Source of the DNA: an uncultured Oscillospiraceae bacterium
GTDB lineage: Bacteria > Bacillota > Clostridia > Oscillospirales > Oscillospiraceae
Direction of reading: 5' to 3'
Length of the DNA stretch: 40,878 bases
Assembly: GCA_944385435.1 (NCBI GenBank)
Contig: CALWXG010000002.1
Coordinates: 82,806 to 123,683 of the forward strand
In this document: in pieces, positions 1 through 8,352 of the stretch
Position numbering within the stretch: the first letter of the stretch is position 1
How the letters are laid out: every line of letters begins with the position of its first letter
Position numbers and translations under genes: made by a program
Notes under the pieces: model-generated
Seen by the model: the letters and a program-made list of their open reading frames with translations, nothing else
The model's database searches: none
Told to the model about the DNA's origin: nothing

Positions 1-1486
1 CGTTGGCGGCCATCAGGGGGATCCAGTCCAGCCGGCGGGTGGTGTAGTTGGATGCGGTGGACACATTGGCCGCCACAATGGAAAGGTCGAACTTCGCCTT
101 CAGATCCGCCACGCCGGCGGTGAAGATCTCACCGTGCTCCATGGTGGCGTAGTCGTAGAGGGAGACGGTGAAGCCAGCCTGCTCCAGCGCGGTTTTCAGG
201 GCGGAGGCCACAGTGCCGCTCTCTCCGAAGCCGCCGGTCTGGCCCTCACCCAGGACGGTGAGCCGGACTCTCGGCGTCCGGTCAGGGGAGAGGGGCAGCA
301 GGTGCTGGTTGTCCTTGACCAGGGTGATGGCCTGGTCCGCACACTCCCTGGCCCACTGGGCGTGCTCCTCGCAGCCCAGCCAGTGCAGATTCCTGCAGTC
401 GGGCATGGCGCTGCGGTGCAGGCCAAGGCTGGCCTTCAGCGCCAGCTGGCGGGATACCGCCTCGTCCAGCCGCTCCATGGTGACCGCCCCGGAGGCCAGG
501 CCCTGTCTCACGGCGTCATAGTCCTCGTCGATGTTCTTGCAGAACACCAGCATGTCCGCGCCGGCCATGATGGCGGAGCGGATGGCGTCCGCCCGGCTCT
601 GGAGGGCGGAGAAGCCCACCATGGGGGTGGCATCGGTGGTGATCAGACCGTTGAATCCCATGCGCTGCCGCAGCATGCCGGTGAGCATTGCCTTGCTCTG
701 GGAGGCGGGCAGCATATCCTCATCCCGGATGTCGGGGTTGATCAGGCGCTCCAGGGCGGGCTGAAGGATGTGGCCGGCCATGACGGTCTGGGCGCCCTGG
801 TCGATGAGGCTCTGGTAGACTCTGCCGTAGGAGTCCATCCACTCCTGGACGCCCAGGCTGTTGACGGTGGGCATCAGATGGTGATCCCGCTCATCCACGC
901 CGTCGCCGGGGAAGTGCTTGATGCAGACGGCCATGGGGAACCCGCTCTCCCGGACGCCTTCCAAAAAGGCGGTGGCCATGGCCAGCACGGTGTCCGGATC
1001 GGAGCCGAAGGTGCGCACGTTGGTGATGGGGTTGCGCCAGTTGAAGTCGATGTCGATGATGGGGGCGTAGGCCCAGTTGCAGCCCACGCCGCCGCCCTCC
1101 CGGGCGCACACCAGACCCAGGCGTCTGGCCTGGCCGGGGTCGCCGGTGGCGGCCACCTGAAGGGGCCTGCCGAAAAAGGTGCCGGCGGGGGAGATGCCGT
1201 TGCCGCCGCTCTCCAGGTTGCAGGGGAGCAGCATAGGCACCTTGGAGGCGGACTGCATGGCCTGATAGGCCCGCTGGATGTCCTCGCCGTTTCCGGCCCG
1301 GTACATGAACCCGCCGGGGTGGTAGGTCCGGACCAGCGTCTGCAGCTGCTCCGGGTCGGTGATGATATCTGTCAGGCAGAACAGCTGGCCGATTTTTTCC
1401 TCGGTGGTCATTGCTGAGCGGGTCTGTTCCACCCAGGCAATGTCCTCGTCGGAGAGGTAGAACGGTTTTGCTTTGTAGTCAATCAT
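1..1486 (-). CDS. Glycoside hydrolase family 3 enzyme (beta-N-acetylhexosaminidase/NagZ-like), 3' end outside window
   Basis: The frame is open for 495 codons and runs off the left edge, so the C-terminus is missing. KHFPGDG at residues 190-196, followed by DERDHH, corresponds to the GH3 substrate-binding and acid/base segment of NagZ-like enzymes. TTDATPMVG places the likely nucleophile at Asp285. A second alpha/beta domain follows (LLPLSPDR, then TVLGEGQTGGFGESGT). GH3 enzymes release terminal beta-linked sugars; the KHFPG signature favours N-acetylhexosaminidase but does not prove it. The ATG at 1486 is chosen because AAGGAG lies 9 nt upstream; an in-frame ATG at 1495 would have no spacing. 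No signal peptide is seen, so it should be cytoplasmic. It is the last visible gene of a leftward set behind the GH2 enzyme (28-nt gap). Confidence 0.88.
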   Translation of the reverse strand, partial: MIDYKAKPFYLSDEDIAWVEQTRSAMTTEEKIGQLFCLTDIITDPEQLQTLVRTYHPGGFMYRAGNGEDIQRAYQAMQSASKVPMLLPCNLESGGNGISPAGTFFGRPLQVAATGDPGQARRLGLVCAREGGGVGCNWAYAPIIDIDFNWRNPITNVRTFGSDPDTVLAMATAFLEGVRESGFPMAVCIKHFPGDGVDERDHHLMPTVNSLGVQEWMDSYGRVYQSLIDQGAQTVMAGHILQPALERLINPDIRDEDMLPASQSKAMLTGMLRQRMGFNGLITTDATPMVGFSALQSRADAIRSAIMAGADMLVFCKNIDEDYDAVRQGLASGAVTMERLDEAVSRQLALKASLGLHRSAMPDCRNLHWLGCEEHAQWARECADQAITLVKDNQHLLPLSPDRTPRVRLTVLGEGQTGGFGESGTVASALKTALEQAGFTVSLYDYATMEHGEIFTAGVADLKAKFDLSIVAANVSTASNYTTRRLDWIPLMAAN

Positions 1487-1514
1487 GGAGCTCATCTCCT
1501 TCAAAAGGTCTGGA

Positions 1515-3953
1515 TCACAGGGTAAGGGTCAGTTGGGCGTCGGGCAGTCCGTCTGCGGAAACCTGCACGGCAATGTCCCGGGCGCTTTCGCAGCGGACAA
1601 TGGCCAGAGCACGGCCGTGGTGGGTTCTGGTGGTGTATCCGGTATAGTTGAATGCCGGTTTGGGGTCTGCACTGCCCAGCCCTGCCAGAGCGCCGCCGGA
1701 AATCCGGACTGTGATCTGGGTGTCCTGGTCGGTGACGACCTGACCCTCCGCATCGCAAACCGCAATGTGGACATAGCGCAGCGGGTGGCCGGCCCCGTCA
1801 GGCGCGGGTTCCGCTTCCAGACGAAGTCCGGACGGGGCGCCGGCGCTGGTCAGTTCCATCCGCCCGGTCTCCCGGTCCCCGTCGTAGGACACGGCCAGCA
1901 GTTTGCCCGGGCGGTACACCGTCTCAAAAAGCGCGGTATAGCCGGCCGCCTCGCCCGCCGGTTTCCGGCCGAGGCTGACTCCGTCCTGGAACAGCTCCAC
2001 CTGGGTGCCGGGGGAATAGATCTCCACAATCACGCGCTTCCCCTCCCAACCGGTCCAGTTCCAGGTGGAGCAGCTGTCGCTGATCACCCAGGGGGTCTTT
2101 CTCAGCGCCTGTCCGTAATGAGCTGGATCCTGAACCGTGATATAGGGCGCCTGGCGCAGCCCGAACACAATCTCCCGCAAATAAGAGGCGGGACGGCGGA
2201 ACCCGGTGATGTCGATGTCGCCGCAATAGGCCAGCTGGCAGGGGTACTGGGCGCCGAAACCGCCCTCGCCGAACTGATAGGCGGGGATGCCCACGCCGGC
2301 CTCTCCGATGTAATCCCAGCCCGTCCAGGTGAAGTCGCCCACCAGGCTGGGAAGCCGTTCCACCAGCGGCCAGTTGCGGACGATCTGAGGGGGATAGGTC
2401 TCACTGCCCACCATGACCCGCTGGGGATAGGCGCTGGCGTCGCCGAGATATCTGGAGGTCATGTAATTGTATCCCAGCAGGTCCATACCCGCTGCGGCAT
2501 GCTCCAACCGGCTGCTGACGATGGGGTGAACCACAATGTCGTCCATCTTGGCGTCCATGACGGCCATGAAGTCATTCACATTGCCCTGGATGGCGTCATC
2601 CGCCGGGGAGGAGGCGAGCACATCCGCCATGATCTGCCCGATGCGGTCGCCGGAGGCAAAGACGCCGTTGACGGATACCATCACAAACCGCTCCGGATCC
2701 ATGGCCTTGATGAGCCGGGCCATATCCCGGCCCAGGGCGGAGCCCTGGGGGGTGCCCACCTCCGGAATCTCGTTGCCCAGGGAATAGAAGATCACGCTGG
2801 GGTGGTTCCGGTCTTTCCGGACCAGCGCCTCCACGTCGTCTCGCCACCATTTCCCGGAAAACAGGCTGTAGTCGCAGTCGCTCTTGGGCCGGGACCACAT
2901 GTCAAAGGCCTCGTCCATCACATACATACCCAGGGTGTCGCAGGCCCGGAGCAGCGCCTCCCCGGCCGGGTTGTGGGACATGCGGATGGCGTTGAAGCCG
3001 GCCTGCTTCAGGATCCTGACCCGGCGCAGTTCCACCTGGTCGCTGGTGACGGCGCCCAGCAGACCGTTGTCATGGTGAATGCAGGCGCCCCGCAGCTTCA
3101 CACTGGTGCCGTTGACCCGCAGGCCGTGCCGGCTGTCCAGCTGCATGGTCCGGATTCCGAAGGCGGTCTGTGCCTCATCCAGCGTGGTCTCCCCGCAGCG
3201 CAGGCGCACCACGCACCGGTACAGTTCCGGCGTCTGCGCGGACCAGAGGGCGGGGTCGGAAACGCAGAGGTCCTGGTCGATCGTCTCCACCCGCCCGGCA
3301 GCCAGCGCCACGGGAAATGCCGCAGATGCAGCGGGCCTGCCGGAGGGATCCAGAAGCTCGGTTTCCACCGTGATTTCGCTGGCCGCATGGCTCCGGTTTG
3401 CCAGCGTGACGGAGACGGTCAGGTTTGCCTGTTCCCGGTCCGCCCAGCGGGTGATCACGTGGAGCCCGGAATCCGGGATGTGGATCAGCCCGCCGGTCTG
3501 AAGCCACACATCCCGGTAGATGCCGCTGCCGGTATACCAGCGGCTGTTGGGGCTGGCGCTGTTTTTCACCAGGACCCGGATTTCATTGCTCTGGCCATAC
3601 TGCAGGTAGTCGTTGAGAGGGGCACAGAATTGGGTGTAGCCGTAGGGATGCTGGGCAGCAAGCTGTCCGTTGACATACACCAGGGCGTTCATATAGACGC
3701 CCTCGAACTTCAGCTGCACCGTCTGGTTCCGGTACTCCTCCGGTGCATACAGCTGCTTGACGTACACGTAGTTGCCGCCGTTCCGGTATCCGGTGTTTCC
3801 GCCGTTGGGGCTGTCCGGTACGGCGGCCTTTTCCAGCATGGCGTCGTGGGGCAAGGTGATGGTACGGGCCTGTTCCGGGACATCCCACACCAGGGCGAAG
3901 GCGTTGCGCTCCTCCCAGAATTTCCAGTCTGTATTCCAACACTGTGTTTGCAT
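1515..3953 (-). CDS. Glycoside hydrolase family 2 enzyme (beta-galactosidase/beta-glucuronidase superfamily)
   Basis: The 812-residue protein has the GH2 layout: a jelly-roll sugar-binding domain (about 1-155), an Ig-like domain (160-270), a TIM barrel from about 275, and C-terminal beta domains of the DUF4982/Ig type (CGDIDITG near 590, then a Big-like tail). The general acid/base is expected at Glu395 in SLGNEI and the nucleophile at Glu518 in GSETYP. RMSHNP at 324-329 is the usual conserved segment before them. There is no signal peptide, so it probably acts on imported oligosaccharide. Sugar specificity (galactose, glucuronate, mannose and others) cannot be told from motifs. It sits between the metallo-hydrolase and GH3 genes on the same strand. 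ATG 3953 has a GGAGAGGAG ribosome site just upstream. Confidence 0.93.
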   Translation of the reverse strand: MQTQCWNTDWKFWEERNAFALVWDVPEQARTITLPHDAMLEKAAVPDSPNGGNTGYRNGGNYVYVKQLYAPEEYRNQTVQLKFEGVYMNALVYVNGQLAAQHPYGYTQFCAPLNDYLQYGQSNEIRVLVKNSASPNSRWYTGSGIYRDVWLQTGGLIHIPDSGLHVITRWADREQANLTVSVTLANRSHAASEITVETELLDPSGRPAASAAFPVALAAGRVETIDQDLCVSDPALWSAQTPELYRCVVRLRCGETTLDEAQTAFGIRTMQLDSRHGLRVNGTSVKLRGACIHHDNGLLGAVTSDQVELRRVRILKQAGFNAIRMSHNPAGEALLRACDTLGMYVMDEAFDMWSRPKSDCDYSLFSGKWWRDDVEALVRKDRNHPSVIFYSLGNEIPEVGTPQGSALGRDMARLIKAMDPERFVMVSVNGVFASGDRIGQIMADVLASSPADDAIQGNVNDFMAVMDAKMDDIVVHPIVSSRLEHAAAGMDLLGYNYMTSRYLGDASAYPQRVMVGSETYPPQIVRNWPLVERLPSLVGDFTWTGWDYIGEAGVGIPAYQFGEGGFGAQYPCQLAYCGDIDITGFRRPASYLREIVFGLRQAPYITVQDPAHYGQALRKTPWVISDSCSTWNWTGWEGKRVIVEIYSPGTQVELFQDGVSLGRKPAGEAAGYTALFETVYRPGKLLAVSYDGDRETGRMELTSAGAPSGLRLEAEPAPDGAGHPLRYVHIAVCDAEGQVVTDQDTQITVRISGGALAGLGSADPKPAFNYTGYTTRTHHGRALAIVRCESARDIAVQVSADGLPDAQLTLTL

Positions 3954-3993
3954 TCAGGTATCTCCTCTCCAATGTCATGGCTTGGGGCGGGTT

Positions 3994-4842
3994 TTACTGC
4001 AGCAGGTTGCTCCCATACAGCTGCATCAGGTCTGCTTTGTTGACAAAGAACGAGGCACCGCCCCAGCGGACCCGGCACAGTTTGTGCTCCGGGTCGCCGG
4101 CCTCGGCGTATTTGTGATGCAGCTGATCTTCGATTTTCGCGTCTCCGGCATAGATATGCTCGGTGAGGGCGATGTAATCATCCAGATAGGAGCGGGCGAT
4201 GGGTGCGCCGTTGTGGGCGGGGAAGATGAGCTGATACTCAGACTCCCGGGCCTTCAGCCGGAGCATGTTCCTGTGATGGGCCCGGAGATGTTCGTCCAGG
4301 ACAAAGTCGATGCCCGGGATCTTCTCCGTCTCGTACATCAGGACCTGGGCGCTCTCCAGCTCATCCCCCACAAAGAGATAGCCGCTGTCCCGGTCCAGGA
4401 AGGCCAGGGAGCCGTTGGAGTGGGCGGAGATGTGCAGCAGCTCCACACGCCGTCCGCCCAGGTCAATCACATCCCCGTCCTGTACCAGCCTACGCTCGAA
4501 ATCGGGGTGGGGAAGGGCAGACACGTCAAAGGGGAGCCGGTGGCAGGTATACAGATCGGCCGCGGCTCCGCTCAGCATCAGAACGCACTCCCATTCCCCA
4601 CAGCCGCCGGAGTGGTCCAGGTGTCCGTGGGTGAGGGCGGGGATCACAGGTTTTGCGGTGAGCCGCTGGACATGCTCACGCAGATTGCCGGCACCCCAGC
4701 CGGTGTCAATGAGAAGGGCGCGGTCTGTGCCCTCCAGCAGATACATGTTCTGCGATCCGCCCATAAAGTTGAGAATCCAGGTGTGTTCGTCCAGCTTCCA
4801 ACTCAGATAGGAGCCGAATGTCTCGACCAGTTTTTCCTCCAC
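3994..4842 (-). CDS. Metallo-beta-lactamase-fold hydrolase
   Basis: The 282-residue protein carries a complete metal-ligand set of the family: THGHLDH (His72, His74, Asp76, His77), His141 in SAHSNGS, Asp160 in VGDE and His210 in PAHN. The fold hydrolyses esters, thioesters, lactones or phosphodiesters with two metal ions; the substrate here is unknown. No signal peptide is visible. It is the first gene of the stretch that continues into GH2 and GH3, so a role in deacylating or opening a decorated sugar is possible but is only inference. The start is GTG, with AGGAGG 8 nt upstream. The region upstream contains the terminator of the transporter operon and a 12-bp palindrome. Confidence 0.85.
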   Translation of the reverse strand: MEEKLVETFGSYLSWKLDEHTWILNFMGGSQNMYLLEGTDRALLIDTGWGAGNLREHVQRLTAKPVIPALTHGHLDHSGGCGEWECVLMLSGAAADLYTCHRLPFDVSALPHPDFERRLVQDGDVIDLGGRRVELLHISAHSNGSLAFLDRDSGYLFVGDELESAQVLMYETEKIPGIDFVLDEHLRAHHRNMLRLKARESEYQLIFPAHNGAPIARSYLDDYIALTEHIYAGDAKIEDQLHHKYAEAGDPEHKLCRVRWGGASFFVNKADLMQLYGSNLLQ

Positions 4843-4870
4843 AGCAGGTACCTCCTGACTTGATTTGACA

Positions 4871-4882
4871 ATTATGCATAAT
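4871..4882. promoter_or_regulatory. 12-bp perfect palindrome upstream of the metallo-hydrolase gene
   Basis: ATTATGCATAAT is a perfect palindrome in AT-rich DNA 29 nt upstream of the GTG start at 4842. It lies between the transporter terminator and the ribosome site, where a promoter or operator for the hydrolase-GH2-GH3 genes would be expected. No convincing -35/-10 pair was found, so the operator role is tentative. Confidence 0.3.
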
Positions 4883-4901
4883 AAGGGCCATAATCAGAAA
4901 A

Positions 4902-4933
4902 GGGCCCTCCGCAGCGCGGCCGCGGAGGGTCCC
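4902..4933 (-). terminator. Terminator of the ABC transporter operon
   Basis: CCCTCCGC (4905-4912) pairs with GCGGAGGG (4922-4929), and the stem is extended by GGG/CCC around a one-base bulge. Read leftward it is followed by TTTTCTGATT, as expected for an intrinsic terminator after the permease stop at 4985. Confidence 0.7.
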
Positions 4934-4984
4934 AGTTTCAGCGCAGAATGCAGCCGACCTCTTTGTTCGGTTGGGAGCGGGAAC

Positions 4985-6010
4985 TTATTGCTTTGCGGCA
5001 GAGGTCATGCCCAGAGCTTTTTCCTTCTTCTCGCGCCAGGCGCGGTGAAGGGCGAATTTGTAGTTGTTGGACACGTAGATCAGGAACAGCATGACCGCCA
5101 CGCCGTTCATCACCGTCTGCATGGACGGGCCGGCGCCCAGATAGACCAGGGCAGAGGAGAGGCAGGCCTGGCAGAAGGCGCCCACGATGACGCCGATGTT
5201 CCGGTCGGAGTACTTCGCCAGCGCGTTGCCGATGAACATGGGAAGGAAGGCGTTCATCATGAACGAGGAGCTGGACAGACCGGTCTGGGGGGCGATGATG
5301 CCGTTCTGGCTGATGTACATGATTCCGGCAAAGCCCATCAGGCCGCCGGCGATGATATAGCAGACCACGGAGTTGGTCTTTTCATTGACGCCCACTTCCA
5401 CGGCATTTTTCTGGCCGGTTTGAAGGGAGCGGCAGTTGTAACCGAATTTAGTAAAGTTGAGCAGATAGATCAGAACGATCAGAACAAGGGCCAGCAGGAT
5501 GAAACTGTTCTGGGGCTTGGTCCAGATCAGCAGGTCCTGACGGGTGTACAGCCGCAGGCCCTCGGAGTCGAACAGGGCGAAGCCGATTGCTTCGAAGATC
5601 ATGGCCACACCCAGGGAGGTGACCATGGGGGGAAGGCGGAGCAGAATGTAGAACAGGCCGGAAATCAGTCCGCAGAGCATGCCGACCAGCACGACCAGCA
5701 CGACCATCAGAACCGCTCCGAACGGTTCCGGCACGTCAATCTCCTTGGCGATGTTGCCGCCCACAATGAGGGACAGGATCAGAACAGAGCCGACGGAGAA
5801 ATCGAAACGGCCGGAGGTCAGGTTGTAGGACACCGCCAGGGCGATGAATCCGGAATAGACCATGTTGTAACCGATCACGCGCAAGTTATCTCCCACGCCA
5901 AAACCCGGTTCACCAAACAGGTTGGTGATCAGCAGGAAAAACAGATAGACAATGACCGCCGGAGCCAGCGTGATCACAATATTCTTCAAAATTCTTGTTG
6001 ATTTACTCAT
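4985..6010 (-). CDS. Sugar ABC transporter permease (BPD_transp_2/RbsC family)
   Basis: This 341-residue, strongly hydrophobic protein has about 8-10 membrane segments typical of CUT2 permeases such as RbsC and MglC. Conserved features are the ASYNLTSGRFDFSVG segment near 60-75, GLISGLFYILLRLPPMVTSLG near 115-135, and NEKTNSVVCYIIAGGLMGFAGI near 210-230. It should form half of the membrane channel, with the other permease (7383-8339) as the second half. It is the last gene of the transporter operon: a hairpin lies just upstream of it and a terminator just after it. Substrate specificity cannot be read from the sequence. Confidence 0.9.
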   Translation of the reverse strand: MSKSTRILKNIVITLAPAVIVYLFFLLITNLFGEPGFGVGDNLRVIGYNMVYSGFIALAVSYNLTSGRFDFSVGSVLILSLIVGGNIAKEIDVPEPFGAVLMVVLVVLVGMLCGLISGLFYILLRLPPMVTSLGVAMIFEAIGFALFDSEGLRLYTRQDLLIWTKPQNSFILLALVLIVLIYLLNFTKFGYNCRSLQTGQKNAVEVGVNEKTNSVVCYIIAGGLMGFAGIMYISQNGIIAPQTGLSSSSFMMNAFLPMFIGNALAKYSDRNIGVIVGAFCQACLSSALVYLGAGPSMQTVMNGVAVMLFLIYVSNNYKFALHRAWREKKEKALGMTSAAKQ

Positions 6011-6029
6011 AGCGCACCTCGTTTTTCAG

Positions 6030-6059
6030 GGCTGGGGCGGGGAATCGCCCGCCCCAGCC
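6030..6059 (-). promoter_or_regulatory. GC-rich hairpin between binding-protein and permease genes
   Basis: GGCTGGGGCGGG (6030-6041) and CCCGCCCCAGCC (6048-6059) form a perfect 12-bp stem with a 6-nt loop. Read leftward it is not followed by a T run, so it is more likely a 3'-end stabiliser or processing element than a full terminator. Such elements commonly let binding-protein mRNA exceed permease mRNA. Confidence 0.6.
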
Positions 6060-6131
6060 TTGTGCTTGGCGTAGGCGGCCTGAACTCTCGTCAGGCCAAC
6101 GGCCATTTTAACGGACTCGGGATTGCGTGAC

Positions 6132-7352
6132 TCAGCGGCGGGCCTGGATCTCCTCCATGGTGACCGCGGAGTACAGGGCGGACATGTCGTCCAGAGTGAG
6201 CTCGGGGTTGTAATCGTACAGGATGGAGCGCACGTCATCGGCATCGAAGCACCAGGTGCCGCCCTCCTGCTCGATCTCGGAGTAGTACTCCATCTCCTCG
6301 GCGGTGGTGATCAGCCAGAAGCCGCAGTCGATGAGGGGAGCGGTGCCGTCCTCATTGCGCTGCTCCTCGCCATAGCCCTGAACGGCGTTGATGATCATGG
6401 GCACGCCCAGACCGAACACGTCGGGGATCTCGGCGGCCACGCCGACAAACAGGCCGCTGGCCATCAGGTCAACCATATCGGCAGTGGGGGTATCCACAGC
6501 GGCGATCTTGATGGAGTTCATCTTGCCGGCAGCGCTGATGGGCTGGATCCACATCAGAGCGGACAGAGCGCTGGCCAGACCGTCGGCGTCAGTGGCCAGA
6601 GCGGAAGTCTGCTCGGCAGTGAAGTCCTCGGTGCCGGGCCAGCCGGGCACTTCGTACACGACCTCGATGTCGTAGCCGCCGTCCTGGGCCTCCTGGATGG
6701 CGTCCATCATGCCCTGGTAACGGTCGATGAACATCTGCACGCCGAAGTCCTTGCCGCCGGTCACCACGATGATCTTGTGGCAGTCAGCAGCCACCAGGGA
6801 ATCGATGACGCTCTTGCCGTACTCATAGTCGGCGTTGCCCACATAGTAGCTGCCCAGGTAGTAGGGGTCATCGCCGCAGGCTTCCTGAACGTTGGGATCC
6901 TGGCCCTGGCCCCAGTAATACATGCCCAGGCTGGAGGCCAGCTTCACGGACTCCTCACGGCCCTCGTTGTAGTAGCCGATGATGCCCTGGCAGCCGGCAG
7001 CGGCGCACTGCTCGATGAAGGCAAACTCAGCCTCGGCGCTGTCCAGAGACTCGGAGTACATGATCTCGAAGTTGAAGTAGTCGTCCAGATAGTCGAAGTA
7101 GTCCTGCAGGGACAGGAACTGCTGGGCGGTGGTGTCATAGTTGACGAAGCCGATCTTTACGGTCTCAGCGGGGTAGCGGCCGTCGGCGGACAGCTCGGGA
7201 CCCTCAGCGACGGGCTCGCCGGACTCGGGGGCCTCGCTGTTCCCGGCGGGAGCGCTGGCGGGAGCCTGACTCTCGTTGCCTGCGGGCTCACCGCAGGCGG
7301 CCAGGCCGATGACCATGACCAGAGCAAGCAGCAGAGCTAAAAACTTTTTCAT
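6132..7352 (-). CDS. Sugar-binding lipoprotein of the ABC transporter (periplasmic-binding-protein-like)
   Basis: The 406-residue protein starts with a lipoprotein signal (MKKFLALLLALVMVIGLAAC); Cys20 in LAAC would be lipidated. A Gly/Ser/Pro/Glu-rich linker (to about 55) precedes a type-I periplasmic-binding-protein fold: VKIGFVNYDTTAQQF, then AAAGCQGIIGYYNEG near 110, then HKIIVVTGGKDFGVQMFIDRYQGM near 190. It should capture the imported sugar at the cell surface and pass it to the two permeases. It lies between the two permease genes. It is divergent enough from RbsB-like proteins that no ligand can be suggested from motifs. Confidence 0.88.
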   Translation of the reverse strand: MKKFLALLLALVMVIGLAACGEPAGNESQAPASAPAGNSEAPESGEPVAEGPELSADGRYPAETVKIGFVNYDTTAQQFLSLQDYFDYLDDYFNFEIMYSESLDSAEAEFAFIEQCAAAGCQGIIGYYNEGREESVKLASSLGMYYWGQGQDPNVQEACGDDPYYLGSYYVGNADYEYGKSVIDSLVAADCHKIIVVTGGKDFGVQMFIDRYQGMMDAIQEAQDGGYDIEVVYEVPGWPGTEDFTAEQTSALATDADGLASALSALMWIQPISAAGKMNSIKIAAVDTPTADMVDLMASGLFVGVAAEIPDVFGLGVPMIINAVQGYGEEQRNEDGTAPLIDCGFWLITTAEEMEYYSEIEQEGGTWCFDADDVRSILYDYNPELTLDDMSALYSAVTMEEIQARR

Positions 7353-7382
7353 GTCATTTCCTCCTTGAGTGTTGTTTATTGA

Positions 7383-8339
7383 TTATCTGGGCAGCAGGTT
7401 GGTGCGGTAGGTCATACTCGCAACATACACCACAGCCAGATAGATCACGGCTCTGAAAATCTGAATGATGGCCAGATCCAAACCGAGCATGGAAAGGCCG
7501 CTGTTCAGTACGGTAATGGTGAGGGCGCCGATGATACCGGCGCTGATCCGGGTCCGGGGGCCGCCGGTCAGGGGCATGCCGCCCAGAACCAGGGCGATCA
7601 TCACGTCGGTGCCCATGTCCGCGCCGTAGGTGGAACCCACGGAACGGATCCGGAGCAGGGCGACCAGGGCGGCCAGGGCGACGCCGACGCCGCTGATGAT
7701 AAAGGAGATCAGCTTGATGTTCACGGAGTTCAGGCCGGTCTGACGGGCGGTAACCGGGTTGCCGCCGAGGATCTTCACCTTCCGGCCCAGAGCGGTGAAG
7801 TTGAAGAGGATCACACAGACAATGAAGAATCCCGCCAGGGCCACGATGTTGATGGCGGACATCTGCGTAAAGTTAAAGGAAGGAATGGGCTTGACCGCGT
7901 CGTTGAGCAGGATAGTGGTCTCAGTGCCCATAATCACCAGGACCAGGGCGCTGAGCACAAAGCCCAGCACGATGGTAACGATGAACAGAGGGACCTCAAC
8001 ATAGGCGGCAAACAGGCCCTTGAGCAGGCTCAGAACCAGGGCGGTGGCCAGGCAGGCCAGAGCCATGACGAAGATACTGCCGCTGGCGATACCCGCATAA
8101 CCGCCGAGAACGGCCGTCATACACAGGGTGCCGCCCATAGACATGTCGAAACAGCCGCAGCCAAAGACAAATACCGATCCGATGCTCACCAGAGCGGTGG
8201 CGATCGCCTGGTTCAGCAGGCTCTGCAGACTGGTGCCGGACAGGATTGCACCTTTTGTGGCAATGGAAAAGAAGACGACCACAATGACAAATCCGAAAAT
8301 AGGGAAGTAATTCCGGATCGTTTCCCAAGACTTTTTCAT
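7383..8339 (-). CDS. Sugar ABC transporter permease (RbsC family)
   Basis: The 318-residue protein has about 8-9 hydrophobic helices and the RbsC-family segments FGCGCFDMSMGG (about 59-70) and VLGGMPLTGGPRTR near 250-263, the cytoplasmic loop that contacts the ATPase. It is encoded between the ATPase (13-nt gap) and the binding protein (30-nt gap). With the permease at 4985-6010 it gives two different permeases for one importer, whereas classical ribose systems use one permease twice. Confidence 0.9.
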   Translation of the reverse strand: MKKSWETIRNYFPIFGFVIVVVFFSIATKGAILSGTSLQSLLNQAIATALVSIGSVFVFGCGCFDMSMGGTLCMTAVLGGYAGIASGSIFVMALACLATALVLSLLKGLFAAYVEVPLFIVTIVLGFVLSALVLVIMGTETTILLNDAVKPIPSFNFTQMSAINIVALAGFFIVCVILFNFTALGRKVKILGGNPVTARQTGLNSVNIKLISFIISGVGVALAALVALLRIRSVGSTYGADMGTDVMIALVLGGMPLTGGPRTRISAGIIGALTITVLNSGLSMLGLDLAIIQIFRAVIYLAVVYVASMTYRTNLLPR

Positions 8340-8352
8340 TGAAACACCCTCC

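Noticed and set aside
1485-4043. 852-codon plus-strand open frame opposite the GH2 gene
   Set aside because: Low-complexity Gly/His/Val-rich shadow of the real minus-strand gene, which has clear GH2 catalytic motifs and a ribosome site.
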